DNA of 48,680 nucleotides from a virus. Each line of letters opens with the position of its first letter. The first letter of the stretch is position 1. The position numbers were made by a program, and so were the translations under genes. The DNA is taken from positions 1-48,680 of IMG/VR virus record IMGVR_UViG_3300025647_000003; one strand, written 5' to 3'. The notes below the pieces were generated by a model. It was not told the origin of the DNA. It was given only the letters and a program-made list of their open reading frames with translations, and made no database searches. Below are positions 25,420 to 32,229 of the stretch, piece after piece.

Positions 25420-26342
25420 TAACATTAACACCAATGGTAAGTAATTTAGCAACAGCCGAATATTTACACACGACGAAACAATTTAATATTGATAGAACTT
25501 TCACACTAAACGCAGACGCTTGTTGTTTCGGATATTGTGAAGTTCCATTACCTGTATTTGCTGATTTGAATAATGAAACGGATTCAAGAGTAAATGACTT
25601 TACAAAGTTTATTTTAGAAGTTCCAACAGGCTCAACAGTTGTTTGTACTTTGACCGATCTAAATACTGATGTAGATTATGTCATTTCAGACACTACTTAC
25701 GGCTTATTTGTTGATGTGGGTGATATTGCCGCAAGACCTTTAGTTTGGTGCTTTATTGTTAATTGGTTTAAAGTTGCTGATCTTATTTCTTTTGGTGATT
25801 TCAAATTTAATATAACGATTTATGACGGAACAAGTGCGGAAACTTTCAATAAAGACACGCCTTGCTTTTATTTACAACCTTATTCATGCGAAAACGCACA
25901 AGGCACAATAAGAATAGATACAGTACAAGACGGATATGTACAAGACGGGTTTGATTATAGATCACTCACAGGGCTTTATAACCTACTTAAACCGCAGCAA
26001 TTAAGAGTTTACGGATCAATTGATAAAAGACCTATAACAGTAACGGACTATATAGCTAACGCAAGTAGTGAAGATTCGCACGTACAGACTGGAATTTATC
26101 ACGAATACGATATGAATTTACACATGATAAGTGGGTCAACTTATGACAATTTAGTAAAGGGTATATTGCTAGAAGGACTTTTAACTATAAATTCGTACAA
26201 TGCGTTTGATTCGTCACCTATTGAATCGCTTAAATGCACTTACTTAGAAGTAACAAAAGAGCCTAAAGACCCAAAAACAAAGCAGGAACGAATTACAGTT
26301 AAATTACAAGATTATAAAAAAGCAAATAGAAAAAGATATTAA
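25416..26342 (+). CDS. Tail tip protein (hypothetical)
   Basis: This 308-residue protein is beta-rich with several Cys residues (ADACCFGYCEVPLPVF; CFYLQPYSCEN). The C-terminal 30 residues are strongly basic. It is the last structural gene before the lysis genes and overlaps the preceding tail gene at ATGA. Probably part of the tail tip or fibre complex. Confidence 0.6.
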   Translation: MITLTPMVSNLATAEYLHTTKQFNIDRTFTLNADACCFGYCEVPLPVFADLNNETDSRVNDFTKFILEVPTGSTVVCTLTDLNTDVDYVISDTTYGLFVDVGDIAARPLVWCFIVNWFKVADLISFGDFKFNITIYDGTSAETFNKDTPCFYLQPYSCENAQGTIRIDTVQDGYVQDGFDYRSLTGLYNLLKPQQLRVYGSIDKRPITVTDYIANASSEDSHVQTGIYHEYDMNLHMISGSTYDNLVKGILLEGLLTINSYNAFDSSPIESLKCTYLEVTKEPKDPKTKQERITVKLQDYKKANRKRY

Positions 26343-26344
26343 TT

Positions 26345-26860
26345 ATGCACGACGAAATAACCATTGAACGAATCATAACATTCCACCCTGATTACAGAGA
26401 TGAATTAAGGGCTGACTATTTAGAATGTAACAATAAGCTACCTAAAGGCGTACGGCTTCGATTTAGCTATGTTTACCGAACGGATGAAGAGCAAGACGAG
26501 CTATACGCTTTAGGCCGAACAGTTGTAAATCCGAAAGGAAGAAGTGCAAAGCGTCCAATGGGTTATAAAGTAACTAATGCAAAAGCTGGTCAGTCAGATC
26601 ACAACTACGGACTAGCTTTTGATATTGTTATACTATTTGATTTAGACGGTAACGGCACTTTCGAAACGGCTTCGTGGAAACAGGATAAATACTTCAAGAT
26701 CGTTGTTGATTTTTTCAAATCTAAAGGCTATACATGGGGCGGTGACTGGTCAAGGTTTATCGATAAACCTCATTTCCAAAAGAATTACACATGGGAAGAG
26801 TTGCAAAAATTACCGAAATTTAAGGATGAGTTGACAGGAATTTATTACCCAATTTTATAA
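26345..26860 (+). CDS. Endolysin, M15-family peptidase
   Basis: This 171-residue protein cleaves peptidoglycan stem peptides. Zinc ligands of the M15 (VanY/L-Ala-D-Glu peptidase) fold are visible: SDHNYGLAFD gives His86 and Asp93, and KPHFQ gives His143, with GGDW just before. Residues 99-107 (DLDGNGTFE) look like a calcium-binding loop, a feature known to activate the T5 endolysin of the same fold. It lacks a signal peptide, so it needs the holin encoded three bases downstream. Confidence 0.9.
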   Translation: MHDEITIERIITFHPDYRDELRADYLECNNKLPKGVRLRFSYVYRTDEEQDELYALGRTVVNPKGRSAKRPMGYKVTNAKAGQSDHNYGLAFDIVILFDLDGNGTFETASWKQDKYFKIVVDFFKSKGYTWGGDWSRFIDKPHFQKNYTWEELQKLPKFKDELTGIYYPIL

Positions 26861-26862
26861 TT

Positions 26863-27075
26863 ATGAAACTAATAAACGACACTTTAAAATATAGAGGCAA
26901 ATGGAGTAGAAAATCTTTAACCTCATTTGTTGGGTTTGGATTTGCGCTAGCCTATGAGGGAGTTTTACCGTTCTTTGAAATAGAAACAAAAGAATATGTA
27001 TTTAACGGCTTATTGCTACTTACTGCAACTGTTCTAGGCTTAACTGTTTGGGATAAAAAGAAAGAAGTGAAATAA
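26863..27075 (+). CDS. Holin
   Basis: This 70-residue protein has two membrane helices (about 22-36 and 46-63), a positively charged N-terminus (LKYRGKWSRKS) and a lysine-rich C-terminal tail. It sits directly after the endolysin. The arrangement fits a class II holin that forms the membrane lesion for endolysin release. It is the last gene of the rightward late block. Confidence 0.8.
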   Translation: MKLINDTLKYRGKWSRKSLTSFVGFGFALAYEGVLPFFEIETKEYVFNGLLLLTATVLGLTVWDKKKEVK

Positions 27076-27076
27076 A

Positions 27077-27111
27077 GTGTACACAAAATGCGAAAATCTA
27101 TACATATAGAT
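27077..27111. repeat. Palindromes at the end of the late block
   Basis: GTGTACAC is a perfect 8-bp palindrome. It is followed by ATCTAT-ACAT-ATAGAT with 6-bp arms at 27096-27111. The sequence AAAATCTATACA is shared with the region just upstream of the portal promoter. These may be regulator binding sites or parts of the 3' end structure of the late message. Confidence 0.4.
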
Positions 27112-27121
27112 AAAACGTGTA

Positions 27122-27141
27122 CGGATAATCCGATTTTTTTA
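27122..27141 (+). terminator. Short terminator of the late operon
   Basis: CGGATAATCCG can form a 4- to 5-bp stem followed by A and seven T residues. The stem is short, but the position right after the holin gene and the T run support termination of the rightward late message. Confidence 0.55.
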
Positions 27142-27155
27142 ACATAAAAACACCG

Positions 27156-27179
27156 ACTAAGTTAGTAGCGAGGCTTAGT
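27156..27179. terminator. Bidirectional terminator between convergent blocks
   Basis: ACTAAG and CTTAGT form a 6-bp stem around a 12-base loop. In the leftward direction it is followed by CGGTGTTTTTA, and in the rightward direction by TTATTATT. Convergent genes lie on both sides. The loop strand contains a 13-base sequence (CCTCGCTACTAAC on the minus strand) also found in the hairpin at 46948-46981. Confidence 0.6.
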
Positions 27180-27185
27180 TTATTA

Positions 27186-27494
27186 TTAGGACATCCATAT
27201 AGTGTCAAAAAGACCATCTAAGTACTCGGATTCATCAATATCATAATCCTCATCAATATCTTGCGCCAGTATAACTCTAACAGTTTTATATCCATTTTCT
27301 AACATATACTTAAATCTATGGTGACCGTCTTGAATTTCACCGTCTGCGTAAATAGTTATAGGGTAATCATCAATAGATTTAGGAGTTTCTTTTTTACTCA
27401 TATCTTCTCCAGCAAAAAGTAAATCTATTGAAATCTCATAAACGTCATAAATATTACCGTTAAAATCTTCGAAATCACCTGTTAACTTTTTCAT
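27186..27494 (-). CDS. ParB/sulfiredoxin-fold small protein
   Basis: This 102-residue protein has the core pattern ITIYADGEIQDGHHRFKYML (47-66), the DGHHR box of ParB N-terminal/sulfiredoxin-like domains, followed by a GYKTVRVILAQ strand. Such domains bind nucleotide triphosphates or act as small nucleases or regulators. No helix-turn-helix is attached. The C-terminal tail is very acidic. It is transcribed leftward from its own promoter with the 21-bp upstream element, so it is probably early. Confidence 0.75.
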   Translation of the reverse strand: MKKLTGDFEDFNGNIYDVYEISIDLLFAGEDMSKKETPKSIDDYPITIYADGEIQDGHHRFKYMLENGYKTVRVILAQDIDEDYDIDESEYLDGLFDTIWMS

Positions 27495-27522
27495 AATGTT
27501 TATTTTTATTTTGTTTCTTGGT

Positions 27523-27554
27523 CAAATCTACATAACTTATGTTAATTAAACAAA
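27523..27554 (-). promoter_or_regulatory. Leftward promoter of the ParB-fold gene
   Basis: Read on the minus strand: TTTGTTTAATTAAC as -33 box, 20 bases, then TAGATTTG. The predicted start of transcription is about 20 bases before the ATG. Confidence 0.85.
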
Positions 27555-27574
27555 TATTAATTTGTTTTTAATGC

Positions 27575-27595
27575 TATTTATAATCATTCTAAATA
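27575..27595 (-). promoter_or_regulatory. Upstream activator-type element, site 2
   Basis: On the minus strand this reads TATTTAGAATGA, one variable base, TATAAATA, a perfect copy of the consensus. Twenty bases separate it from the TTTG of the promoter, one helical turn more than at sites 1, 4 and 5. Confidence 0.8.
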
Positions 27596-27616
27596 AAATA
27601 ACTATCTTTATTACAT

Positions 27617-27742
27617 GAAAACCCCCTAACTAAATTCATAATTAGGGGGTTTATACTAAAAATAAAGAGAGGAAGAAAATTCTTCCTGCTGGCAACTAAA
27701 AACTAAACCAGCTAATTCGAAAGCAGATTGTAACAGCAATCT
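27617..27742 (-). ncRNA. Candidate leftward structured small RNA (about 125 nt)
   Basis: A -7 box TATATTTG on the minus strand (27756 to 27749), with ATGTTT 19 bases upstream as a weak -33 box, would start transcription at about 27742. The RNA would begin directly with a hairpin (AGATTG/CAATCT), continue with hairpins CCAGC-like and an 8-bp AGGAAGAA/TTCTTCCT stem, and end with a 10-bp AACCCCCTAA/TTAGGGGGTT terminator (27620-27651) followed by TTTT. No ORF of note lies inside. The layout parallels the candidate at 30973-31042. Confidence 0.5.
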
Positions 27743-27767
27743 ATAATACAAATATAGTAATAATTAC

Positions 27768-28247
27768 ATGAAAAACATAAAAGACATAATTTTAATCCTG
27801 CTAGCTGGACTTTGTTTTTGGCTATTTATAAAGCCGATTAAAATAACCACAGATATAAGCGAGCGTAAAGCTGAAAAATTCATCAAAGAAAAGGTAATCA
27901 AGATTAAAGAGGTTGAAACTCAAATCGAATACAAATGGATTAACAACTCAAAACTTGAAACCAAGATCAATAATTTGACCTTAGAACTAGAAACAGCAAA
28001 ACAAGCCCGTGACACGATCGAAATAATTCAAATACAAGATACTACCATCTACGTCTTAATTCAGTCTAACGACACCTTAAAATCAATCATAAGCCTAAAA
28101 GATAGTATTAATTCTGACCAGTCAGACATTATCGAGCTTAAAGACGTTATAATTACCGAGAAGGATTATAAATTGAAAAAAGCACGTAGGCGTAATATTG
28201 CGCTTAGTTTAGTTAGTGTTGGGCTTGGTGTTTTGTTGGTTAAATAG
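27768..28247 (+). CDS. Spanin-like protein with two membrane segments
   Basis: The 159-residue product has an N-terminal hydrophobic segment (about 7-22, including LLAGLC with Cys16), a long periplasmic coiled coil (about 30-130) and a C-terminal hydrophobic segment (144-158) after ARRRN. That is the layout of a unimolecular spanin, in which a lipidated N-terminus sits in the outer membrane and a C-terminal helix in the inner membrane. The lipobox is imperfect (Leu before Cys). It lies alone on the plus strand between leftward genes, close to the lysis genes, and converges with the next gene, overlapping it by 39 bases. Confidence 0.6.
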   Translation: MKNIKDIILILLAGLCFWLFIKPIKITTDISERKAEKFIKEKVIKIKEVETQIEYKWINNSKLETKINNLTLELETAKQARDTIEIIQIQDTTIYVLIQSNDTLKSIISLKDSINSDQSDIIELKDVIITEKDYKLKKARRRNIALSLVSVGLGVLLVK

Positions 28248-28445
28248 CCACTCTACTTTAGAATAGTCATAACCAACGCTGTGCAAATGGTCAATAATAT
28301 ACTTTGACTTATAATTCTGCAATCCTTCTAAATCTGTATATCGATTGAAGTTGATAAAATTGTTTTCAACTTTTAACTGTGGATTTATTCCAGTCTCAAG
28401 AAATAATTCAACTTCTTCTAATTGGTAATATTCTGATAAAGTCAT
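28209..28445 (-). CDS. Hypothetical protein, end of leftward operon
   Basis: I prefer the ATG in the context TAATGTTATG, about 30 bases after the upstream stop, giving 78 residues starting MTLSEYYQLEEVELF. In-frame ATGs at 28505 and 28487 would lengthen it by 20 or 14 residues and overlap the upstream gene. The product is mostly helical with aromatic residues and an Asn-rich tail. Unknown function. Its 3' end overlaps the convergent spanin-like gene. Confidence 0.6.
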   Translation of the reverse strand: MTLSEYYQLEEVELFLETGINPQLKVENNFINFNRYTDLEGLQNYKSKYIIDHLHSVGYDYSKVEWLFNQQNTKPNTN

Positions 28446-28476
28446 AACATTATATTTTAAATTTTTTATTCGATTG

Positions 28477-28758
28477 TTATAAGCCATTTTCAAACGCTCT
28501 TTCAACTTCTCGCCAACAAGCCTTCATATCTTTAATTTCTACACCAAAGGTTCGCGCATAATCTTCCATTCGTTCGCCTTTTTTTGGTTGTCTACTTGGT
28601 CTATTATCAGGGTAATCGTATTTAAGTATGCAATTTTTTTCATAAGCAAGTAAAGCGTCAAATGCTCTCTTGTGCTTATCTAAATCTTCGGCACTTGGCT
28701 TGCATAAGTATTCATTTTCAAATTCCTCTCTACTTAAACTCCATTTTTTATCGCTCAT
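28477..28758 (-). CDS. Hypothetical protein (93 aa)
   Basis: This is a charged, probably helical protein with the segment DNRPSRQPKKGERMEDYART and a C-terminal helix. No transmembrane segment or motif is recognised. It belongs to the leftward operon that starts at about 30.9 kb. Confidence 0.65.
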   Translation of the reverse strand: MSDKKWSLSREEFENEYLCKPSAEDLDKHKRAFDALLAYEKNCILKYDYPDNRPSRQPKKGERMEDYARTFGVEIKDMKACWREVERAFENGL

Positions 28759-28817
28759 AATGCTAATTTATTAAATTCATTTCTTAATCAAAGGGCAAAC
28801 TACCCATACACAACACG

Positions 28818-29237
28818 TTAAACCTTAAATCTAACAACAAACATAACCCGACCTTCATACATACATTCACGGTTTGAATCCATAAATAAATACATCATGT
28901 CATAAGCTTCAACGGTTATCTTAGTAACGTAGCCCCGTTTATTGTTGCCGACAACTTTAATTGATTTTATCGTACAATAAGCTTCTGTAACGTTGTTCCT
29001 AAAAACTTTAATAGTATCAATTCGATCAACTCTTTCGTACCTAAAAATATTACGTTCTGTAGAGAATTTCAAAGTGTCTCCAATTGAATAATTAACACTA
29101 TCCCTGTCCTGATAAACGTCATATTTGCCGCTTACATTTATTTTAAATTGGTGTGTTTCTGCGTAGGTAATTTTACGCTGTGTTTGTCCGTATACGCTTA
29201 GCGATAGGAGTAATAAAATTGTTGTTAGTGTTTTCAT
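28818..29237 (-). CDS. Secreted protein with signal peptide
   Basis: The 139-residue product begins MKTLTTILLLLSLSVYGQTQ, a clear signal peptide with probable cleavage after VYG. The mature part of about 120 residues is beta-rich and polar. An early phage gene product sent to the periplasm or outer membrane could alter the receptor, block other phages or interfere with envelope defence; this is inference. It overlaps the upstream DnaA-like gene by four bases, so the two are coupled. Confidence 0.75.
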   Translation of the reverse strand: MKTLTTILLLLSLSVYGQTQRKITYAETHQFKINVSGKYDVYQDRDSVNYSIGDTLKFSTERNIFRYERVDRIDTIKVFRNNVTEAYCTIKSIKVVGNNKRGYVTKITVEAYDMMYLFMDSNRECMYEGRVMFVVRFKV

Positions 29238-29647
29238 AATCTTTCGTTTATTAATTCTTCAAATTTAGCGTATTTTCTTTGAACGCCTTTATCGTTACAA
29301 AGTAAATTATTAATTGCTTTTACCCCTGCCATAATTGTTGAATGATTTTTTCGGTTTGTTAATTTTGCAATATTTCCCCAAGTCATTAACGGTCTATTAT
29401 CTTTCAGGTACTTCCATACAAATCTTCGTGAATCCGAATTGTTCCTTGATTGATTTCTTGATAACGTTGATTCCGAGGTTACGCTATTAACCAATGCTGA
29501 ACAATTAATAATATCCTCAACTTTTGTTGTATTAATGTTTTTTTTTGAACAACGAAATTTATTAACAACTTCATTTATCATGTCGGGATGCGCTAAGTCT
29601 TCATAAACTATCCGCCTTAAGTGCTTTATTAGTGTTCTTTCTGTCAT
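29234..29647 (-). CDS. DnaA domain IV-like DNA-binding protein
   Basis: Residues 71-137 of this 137-residue protein follow the C-terminal DNA-binding domain of DnaA: SRRFVWKYLKDNRP, TWGNIAKLTNRKNHSTIMAG (89-108) and a final helix. NHSTIM matches the DHTTVxxA signature that contacts DnaA boxes. The AAA+ domain is absent; residues 1-70 are a separate helical part. It may recruit or block host initiation machinery or bind phage origins. Located in the leftward early operon not far from ssb. Confidence 0.8.
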   Translation of the reverse strand: MTERTLIKHLRRIVYEDLAHPDMINEVVNKFRCSKKNINTTKVEDIINCSALVNSVTSESTLSRNQSRNNSDSRRFVWKYLKDNRPLMTWGNIAKLTNRKNHSTIMAGVKAINNLLCNDKGVQRKYAKFEELINERL

Positions 29648-29668
29648 GATCTTGTTTAGTTGTTAATA

Positions 29669-30034
29669 TTATGAGGTGTACTCAATCAAATCTGATTTTT
29701 TAATTTTAAACCTTTTACCATTTGGGTAATATAATGATGGAAGCCCTTTATTTAACTTGTCCACATCAATAGAATTATCAATGGCTATTTCTATTTGTTT
29801 AAAAATGTCGTCTGAATCTTCCGGAAATCGATCTTCCCATATATCTGTTCGGTTCAGTATCGTATTTGTGATAAATTCCTTTTTCATCACAAATATTTTT
29901 TCAAGCGTAGTCTCTTCGCACTCTATTTCCCAATCATCTTCCATGTCTGAAAGTGTTTCCTCGTCAATATCAAGTTCGCACATTAAATCCTCAATATCCG
30001 TGCAAAATCTATCATCATAAAAAAAGTTTTTCAT
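29669..30034 (-). CDS. Acidic hypothetical protein
   Basis: The 121-residue product is very acidic (for example CELDIDEETLSDMEDDWEIE), with a basic C-terminus (GKRFKIKKSDLIEY). Strongly acidic small early proteins are often DNA mimics or inhibitors of host enzymes, but no known family is recognised. The start follows AAATATTATG. Part of the leftward early operon. Confidence 0.65.
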   Translation of the reverse strand: MKNFFYDDRFCTDIEDLMCELDIDEETLSDMEDDWEIECEETTLEKIFVMKKEFITNTILNRTDIWEDRFPEDSDDIFKQIEIAIDNSIDVDKLNKGLPSLYYPNGKRFKIKKSDLIEYTS

Positions 30035-30088
30035 AATATTTGTTTTTTTGTTATTACGCTATGGTGTTTATTCGGATTTTACAGGTAA

Positions 30089-30367
30089 TTACTCATCACT
30101 CATATACTCTTTGGACTTGTTGTTATTATGGTTGGTGTCTATCCATATCAAATCTTTTGTATCAGTCCAGAAATCACGTCCTGTGTTTCTTGTCTGCAAT
30201 CGAGCTTTATCTCCTTTTAGTTCAGTCAGTACAAATCTCATATTTTGGTGCTTTTGCCAAGTGGTGTGGTAGTTGCAGCCAATAACCAACAAACTACCTG
30301 TAACACTAAATATAGGCAAATTGCCGTTCTTTGCTTTAAATTCGGCTCGTGTATTTAGCTGTGTCAT
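30089..30367 (-). CDS. Hypothetical protein (92 aa)
   Basis: I start at the ATG after TAATAAA, giving MTQLNTRAEFKAKNGNLPIF; a longer frame would begin at 30400 within an apparent hairpin leader (GGGC-TGATT-GCCC). The product has a beta-rich core (FVLTELKGDKARLQT, FWTDTKDLIWID) and an Asn/Lys-rich tail. No function assigned. Confidence 0.65.
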   Translation of the reverse strand: MTQLNTRAEFKAKNGNLPIFSVTGSLLVIGCNYHTTWQKHQNMRFVLTELKGDKARLQTRNTGRDFWTDTKDLIWIDTNHNNNKSKEYMSDE

Positions 30368-30419
30368 TTTATTAATCTTTAGTTGTTTATTCAAGGGCAA
30401 TCAGCCCATATTATTTCCG

Positions 30420-30704
30420 TTAAAATACTAATTCAATTATCTCTTGCTCGCTCAACTCAATTTCGTGTAAGTCTTCGTTTTCATCCATATAAAATAATTG
30501 TAAATTATTGAATCTATCTCTATCATCAAAGCACTGTTCACCGTCTGACTCGCCTTGCATATACTCCGATCTATTAACTGCCCCTGTAAGCAAATAAGCC
30601 TGTCCATAATGACTGAATACTTCGTCTATTTCGTTATATCCAAATTCGAAGTCGTCAATGCTTAGATGCCAACTTTTGCTTTGTAGGTTGTTTATGTGGT
30701 TCAT
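30420..30704 (-). CDS. Acidic hypothetical protein (94 aa)
   Basis: This is an acidic protein with many aromatic residues (WHLSIDDFEFGYNEIDEVFSHY) and an acidic C-terminal helix. It starts three bases after the stop of the first gene of the operon. No motif or membrane segment. A DNA-mimic or inhibitor role is conceivable but unsupported. Confidence 0.65.
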   Translation of the reverse strand: MNHINNLQSKSWHLSIDDFEFGYNEIDEVFSHYGQAYLLTGAVNRSEYMQGESDGEQCFDDRDRFNNLQLFYMDENEDLHEIELSEQEIIELVF

Positions 30705-30707
30705 TGG

Positions 30708-30878
30708 TTAAATTATTTCGTTTGAATTTGTATGTTTTAAACACTTAGATAAGTAGTTTTTAGCTTTTCTTAACGTGTCAGTAGTAAAAACACATTGTTC
30801 AGCTGAATCAATTAATAAATATGTAAATGATCCGTTAAATTCGATTCTAAAATTTTCTGTTGTGATTAAAGTTGTCAT
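30708..30878 (-). CDS. First gene of leftward operon (56 aa)
   Basis: This small gene begins MTTLITTENFRIEFNGSFTY, with a start codon about 15-20 bases downstream of the predicted transcription start (context AATTATG). It is the promoter-proximal gene of the operon that runs to 28.2 kb. The product looks like a short beta hairpin followed by a Lys-rich helix. Function unknown. Confidence 0.65.
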   Translation of the reverse strand: MTTLITTENFRIEFNGSFTYLLIDSAEQCVFTTDTLRKAKNYLSKCLKHTNSNEII

Positions 30879-30900
30879 AATTATTTCGTTTTTGTTTAGA

Positions 30901-30932
30901 CAAATATAAATACAATATTCTAATTAAACAAA
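30901..30932 (-). promoter_or_regulatory. Leftward early promoter
   Basis: On the minus strand: TTTGTTTAATTAG, then TATATTTG, with 20 bases between TTTG and the -7 box. It drives the operon from 30.88 to 28.2 kb. Confidence 0.88.
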
Positions 30933-30952
30933 CTTTAATGTAATTATTTTAC

Positions 30953-30973
30953 TATTTATAATCATTCTAAATA
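30953..30973 (-). promoter_or_regulatory. Upstream activator-type element, site 3
   Basis: This is a perfect minus-strand copy of TATTTAGAATGA-T-TATAAATA, 20 bases upstream of the TTTG of the promoter. It begins right where the T run of the adjacent terminator ends. Confidence 0.8.
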
Positions 30974-31042
30974 AAAAAGCCGTGGATTATGACTCCCACG
31001 GCTAAAAACAAAACTTAAAATTATGAAATCGAGGTACTCGAT
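30973..31042 (-). ncRNA. Candidate leftward small RNA (about 70 nt)
   Basis: The promoter at 31047-31076 would start an RNA whose 5' end folds at once into ATCGAG-TAC-CTCGAT and whose 3' end is the terminator AGCCGTGG/CCACGGCT (30978-31003) with six T residues. Between them lie about 25 bases rich in A and U. The unit has its own promoter and terminator and no credible ORF. A regulatory RNA is the likely meaning; a decaying gene leader is the alternative. The whole non-coding stretch 30879-31204 consists of this unit, the operon promoter and the cloverleaf element. Confidence 0.6.
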
Positions 31043-31046
31043 AAAG

Positions 31047-31076
31047 CAAATATAAGTATTTTTATTGATTAATCAA
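31047..31076 (-). promoter_or_regulatory. Promoter of the candidate small RNA
   Basis: On the minus strand: TTG, 19 bases, then TATATTTG. No 21-bp upstream element is present. Confidence 0.7.
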
Positions 31077-31084
31077 CTTATTTT

Positions 31085-31181
31085 AAATAATAGAGGCGTT
31101 TCTGATTCGAACAGACTTTAGCGGTTCTCTCTAGTTGGGTCGCTCCTGCTAATGGTTTCTCATACCATCCTCTTATTATTT
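31085..31181 (-). ncRNA. Cloverleaf-like RNA element downstream of ssb
   Basis: A closing helix of 5 + 7 bp with one bulged base (AGAGG/CCTCT and AAATAAT/ATTATTT) holds three hairpins: ATGG/CCAT, AGCG/CGCT (or the overlapping TAGC/GCTA) and TCTG-TTCGAAT-CAGA. The last one, on the minus strand, is a textbook tRNA T arm with its seven-base loop. The whole resembles a tRNA-like fold but the acceptor and anticodon parts do not fit a functional tRNA. It starts 24 bases after the ssb stop and is likely part of that message's 3' end. Confidence 0.5.
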
Positions 31182-31204
31182 GCAAACCATTGATAATCAG
31201 ATAG

Positions 31205-31603
31205 TTAGAAGGGCAAATCATCATCACCTTCCGCTACAAATGTTTCTGCTGCTGGCTGACTGTTTGTATTATCGCTTTTATTCGATAGCATTAATAAATC
31301 TGAACAAATAACTTCTGTAATGTATCGATTTTCTTTGTTTTTGTCCTCATAGCTTCGTGTCTTTATTTTGCCGTCAATCATAAGTCTATCACCTTTTTTA
31401 ACGTACTTCTCAACCACGTCAACTAGTTTTCCATTAACAACTACTTTATGCCATTCGGTATGTTCCTTTTTCTCCCCAGTTTGTTTATCCTTCCATTTCT
31501 CGGTGGTTGCTAAACTAAAATTAGCAATCTTATTTCCGTTGTCAAATGTTTTAATCTCGGGATCATTCCCAACATTACCTAATAACTCTACTTTATTTCT
31601 CAT
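31205..31603 (-). CDS. ssb: Single-stranded DNA-binding protein
   Basis: This 132-residue OB-fold protein coats single-stranded DNA during replication and recombination. The N-terminus (RNKVELLGNVGNDPEIKTFD), the core TEWHKVVVNGKLVDVVEKYV and KGDRLMIDGKIKTRSY are classic for SSB. The C-terminus DDDLPF is the acidic tail that recruits partner proteins. It overlaps the exonuclease gene upstream by four bases, forming a recombination-replication operon. Confidence 0.95.
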   Translation of the reverse strand: MRNKVELLGNVGNDPEIKTFDNGNKIANFSLATTEKWKDKQTGEKKEHTEWHKVVVNGKLVDVVEKYVKKGDRLMIDGKIKTRSYEDKNKENRYITEVICSDLLMLSNKSDNTNSQPAAETFVAEGDDDLPF

Positions 31604-32229
31604 TTATTTAGTATTTTAGATTCATATTCAGAAGCATACAGACGACACGCTTTAACCTTCTCTTTTATTTTTTCTTCTAGTGCCGTATCTCGTTTAAATG
31701 TTTTTGTTGTTAGTCTAAGTTCAGGCGCAATGTCAGAACAATGATGTATAGATAGGTTATTTTCCCATTCTAAAAGCGTGTCAGGTGTATCGACAAGACA
31801 ATAAGCTAATTCAGAATTATCTTTGTTATAAAGCCACATATACCCCCTTAACTGCCATTCATAATCTTTATCATTTATCTCGTCGGGGGTGGCTATAAAA
31901 GTATCTTTTGACCAACTAGACTTAATATCAATTATTTTATCAGGCGCATTAATATCACATTCACCTTCAATCCATTCGTTAAAAAGTCTGACTTCATTTT
32001 TTTGGTAGTTGGTAAATCTTACCTCGTTATATAATTCAATACTATCGTCCTCAACCATTATTCCCTTGTCTAAATACTTACTATTTATCTCGGTTTTATA
32101 ATTGAACACTATTTGCTTAACTAAGCTCTCAATGTAAGATTTTGCCGTTTGCGTTAATGATTCACCTTTCTTTTTTGGTTCGCCCATTATCTTCCCTAAT
32201 GAACTGCACCGTATCCTTATATTATCCAA
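31600..32229 (-). CDS. PD-(D/E)XK exonuclease, YqaJ/RecE-like
   Basis: The 209-residue product shows the nuclease core: a helix with Glu60 (KGIMVEDDSIELY), GECDINAPDKIIDIKSS with Asp92, Asp101 and Lys103, and WQLRGYMWLY with Gln126. This is the layout of lambda-exonuclease/YqaJ-type enzymes that resect DNA ends for strand annealing. It sits between ssb and a gene that may encode the annealing partner, overlapping both by a few bases. Confidence 0.85.
   Translation of the reverse strand: MDNIRIRCSSLGKIMGEPKKKGESLTQTAKSYIESLVKQIVFNYKTEINSKYLDKGIMVEDDSIELYNEVRFTNYQKNEVRLFNEWIEGECDINAPDKIIDIKSSWSKDTFIATPDEINDKDYEWQLRGYMWLYNKDNSELAYCLVDTPDTLLEWENNLSIHHCSDIAPELRLTTKTFKRDTALEEKIKEKVKACRLYASEYESKILNK

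Noticed and set aside
31085-31181. Attachment site (attP) overlapping a tRNA 3' end
   Set aside because: The T-loop sequence fits, but there is no integrase or excisionase gene in the genome and the element has an independent cloverleaf fold.
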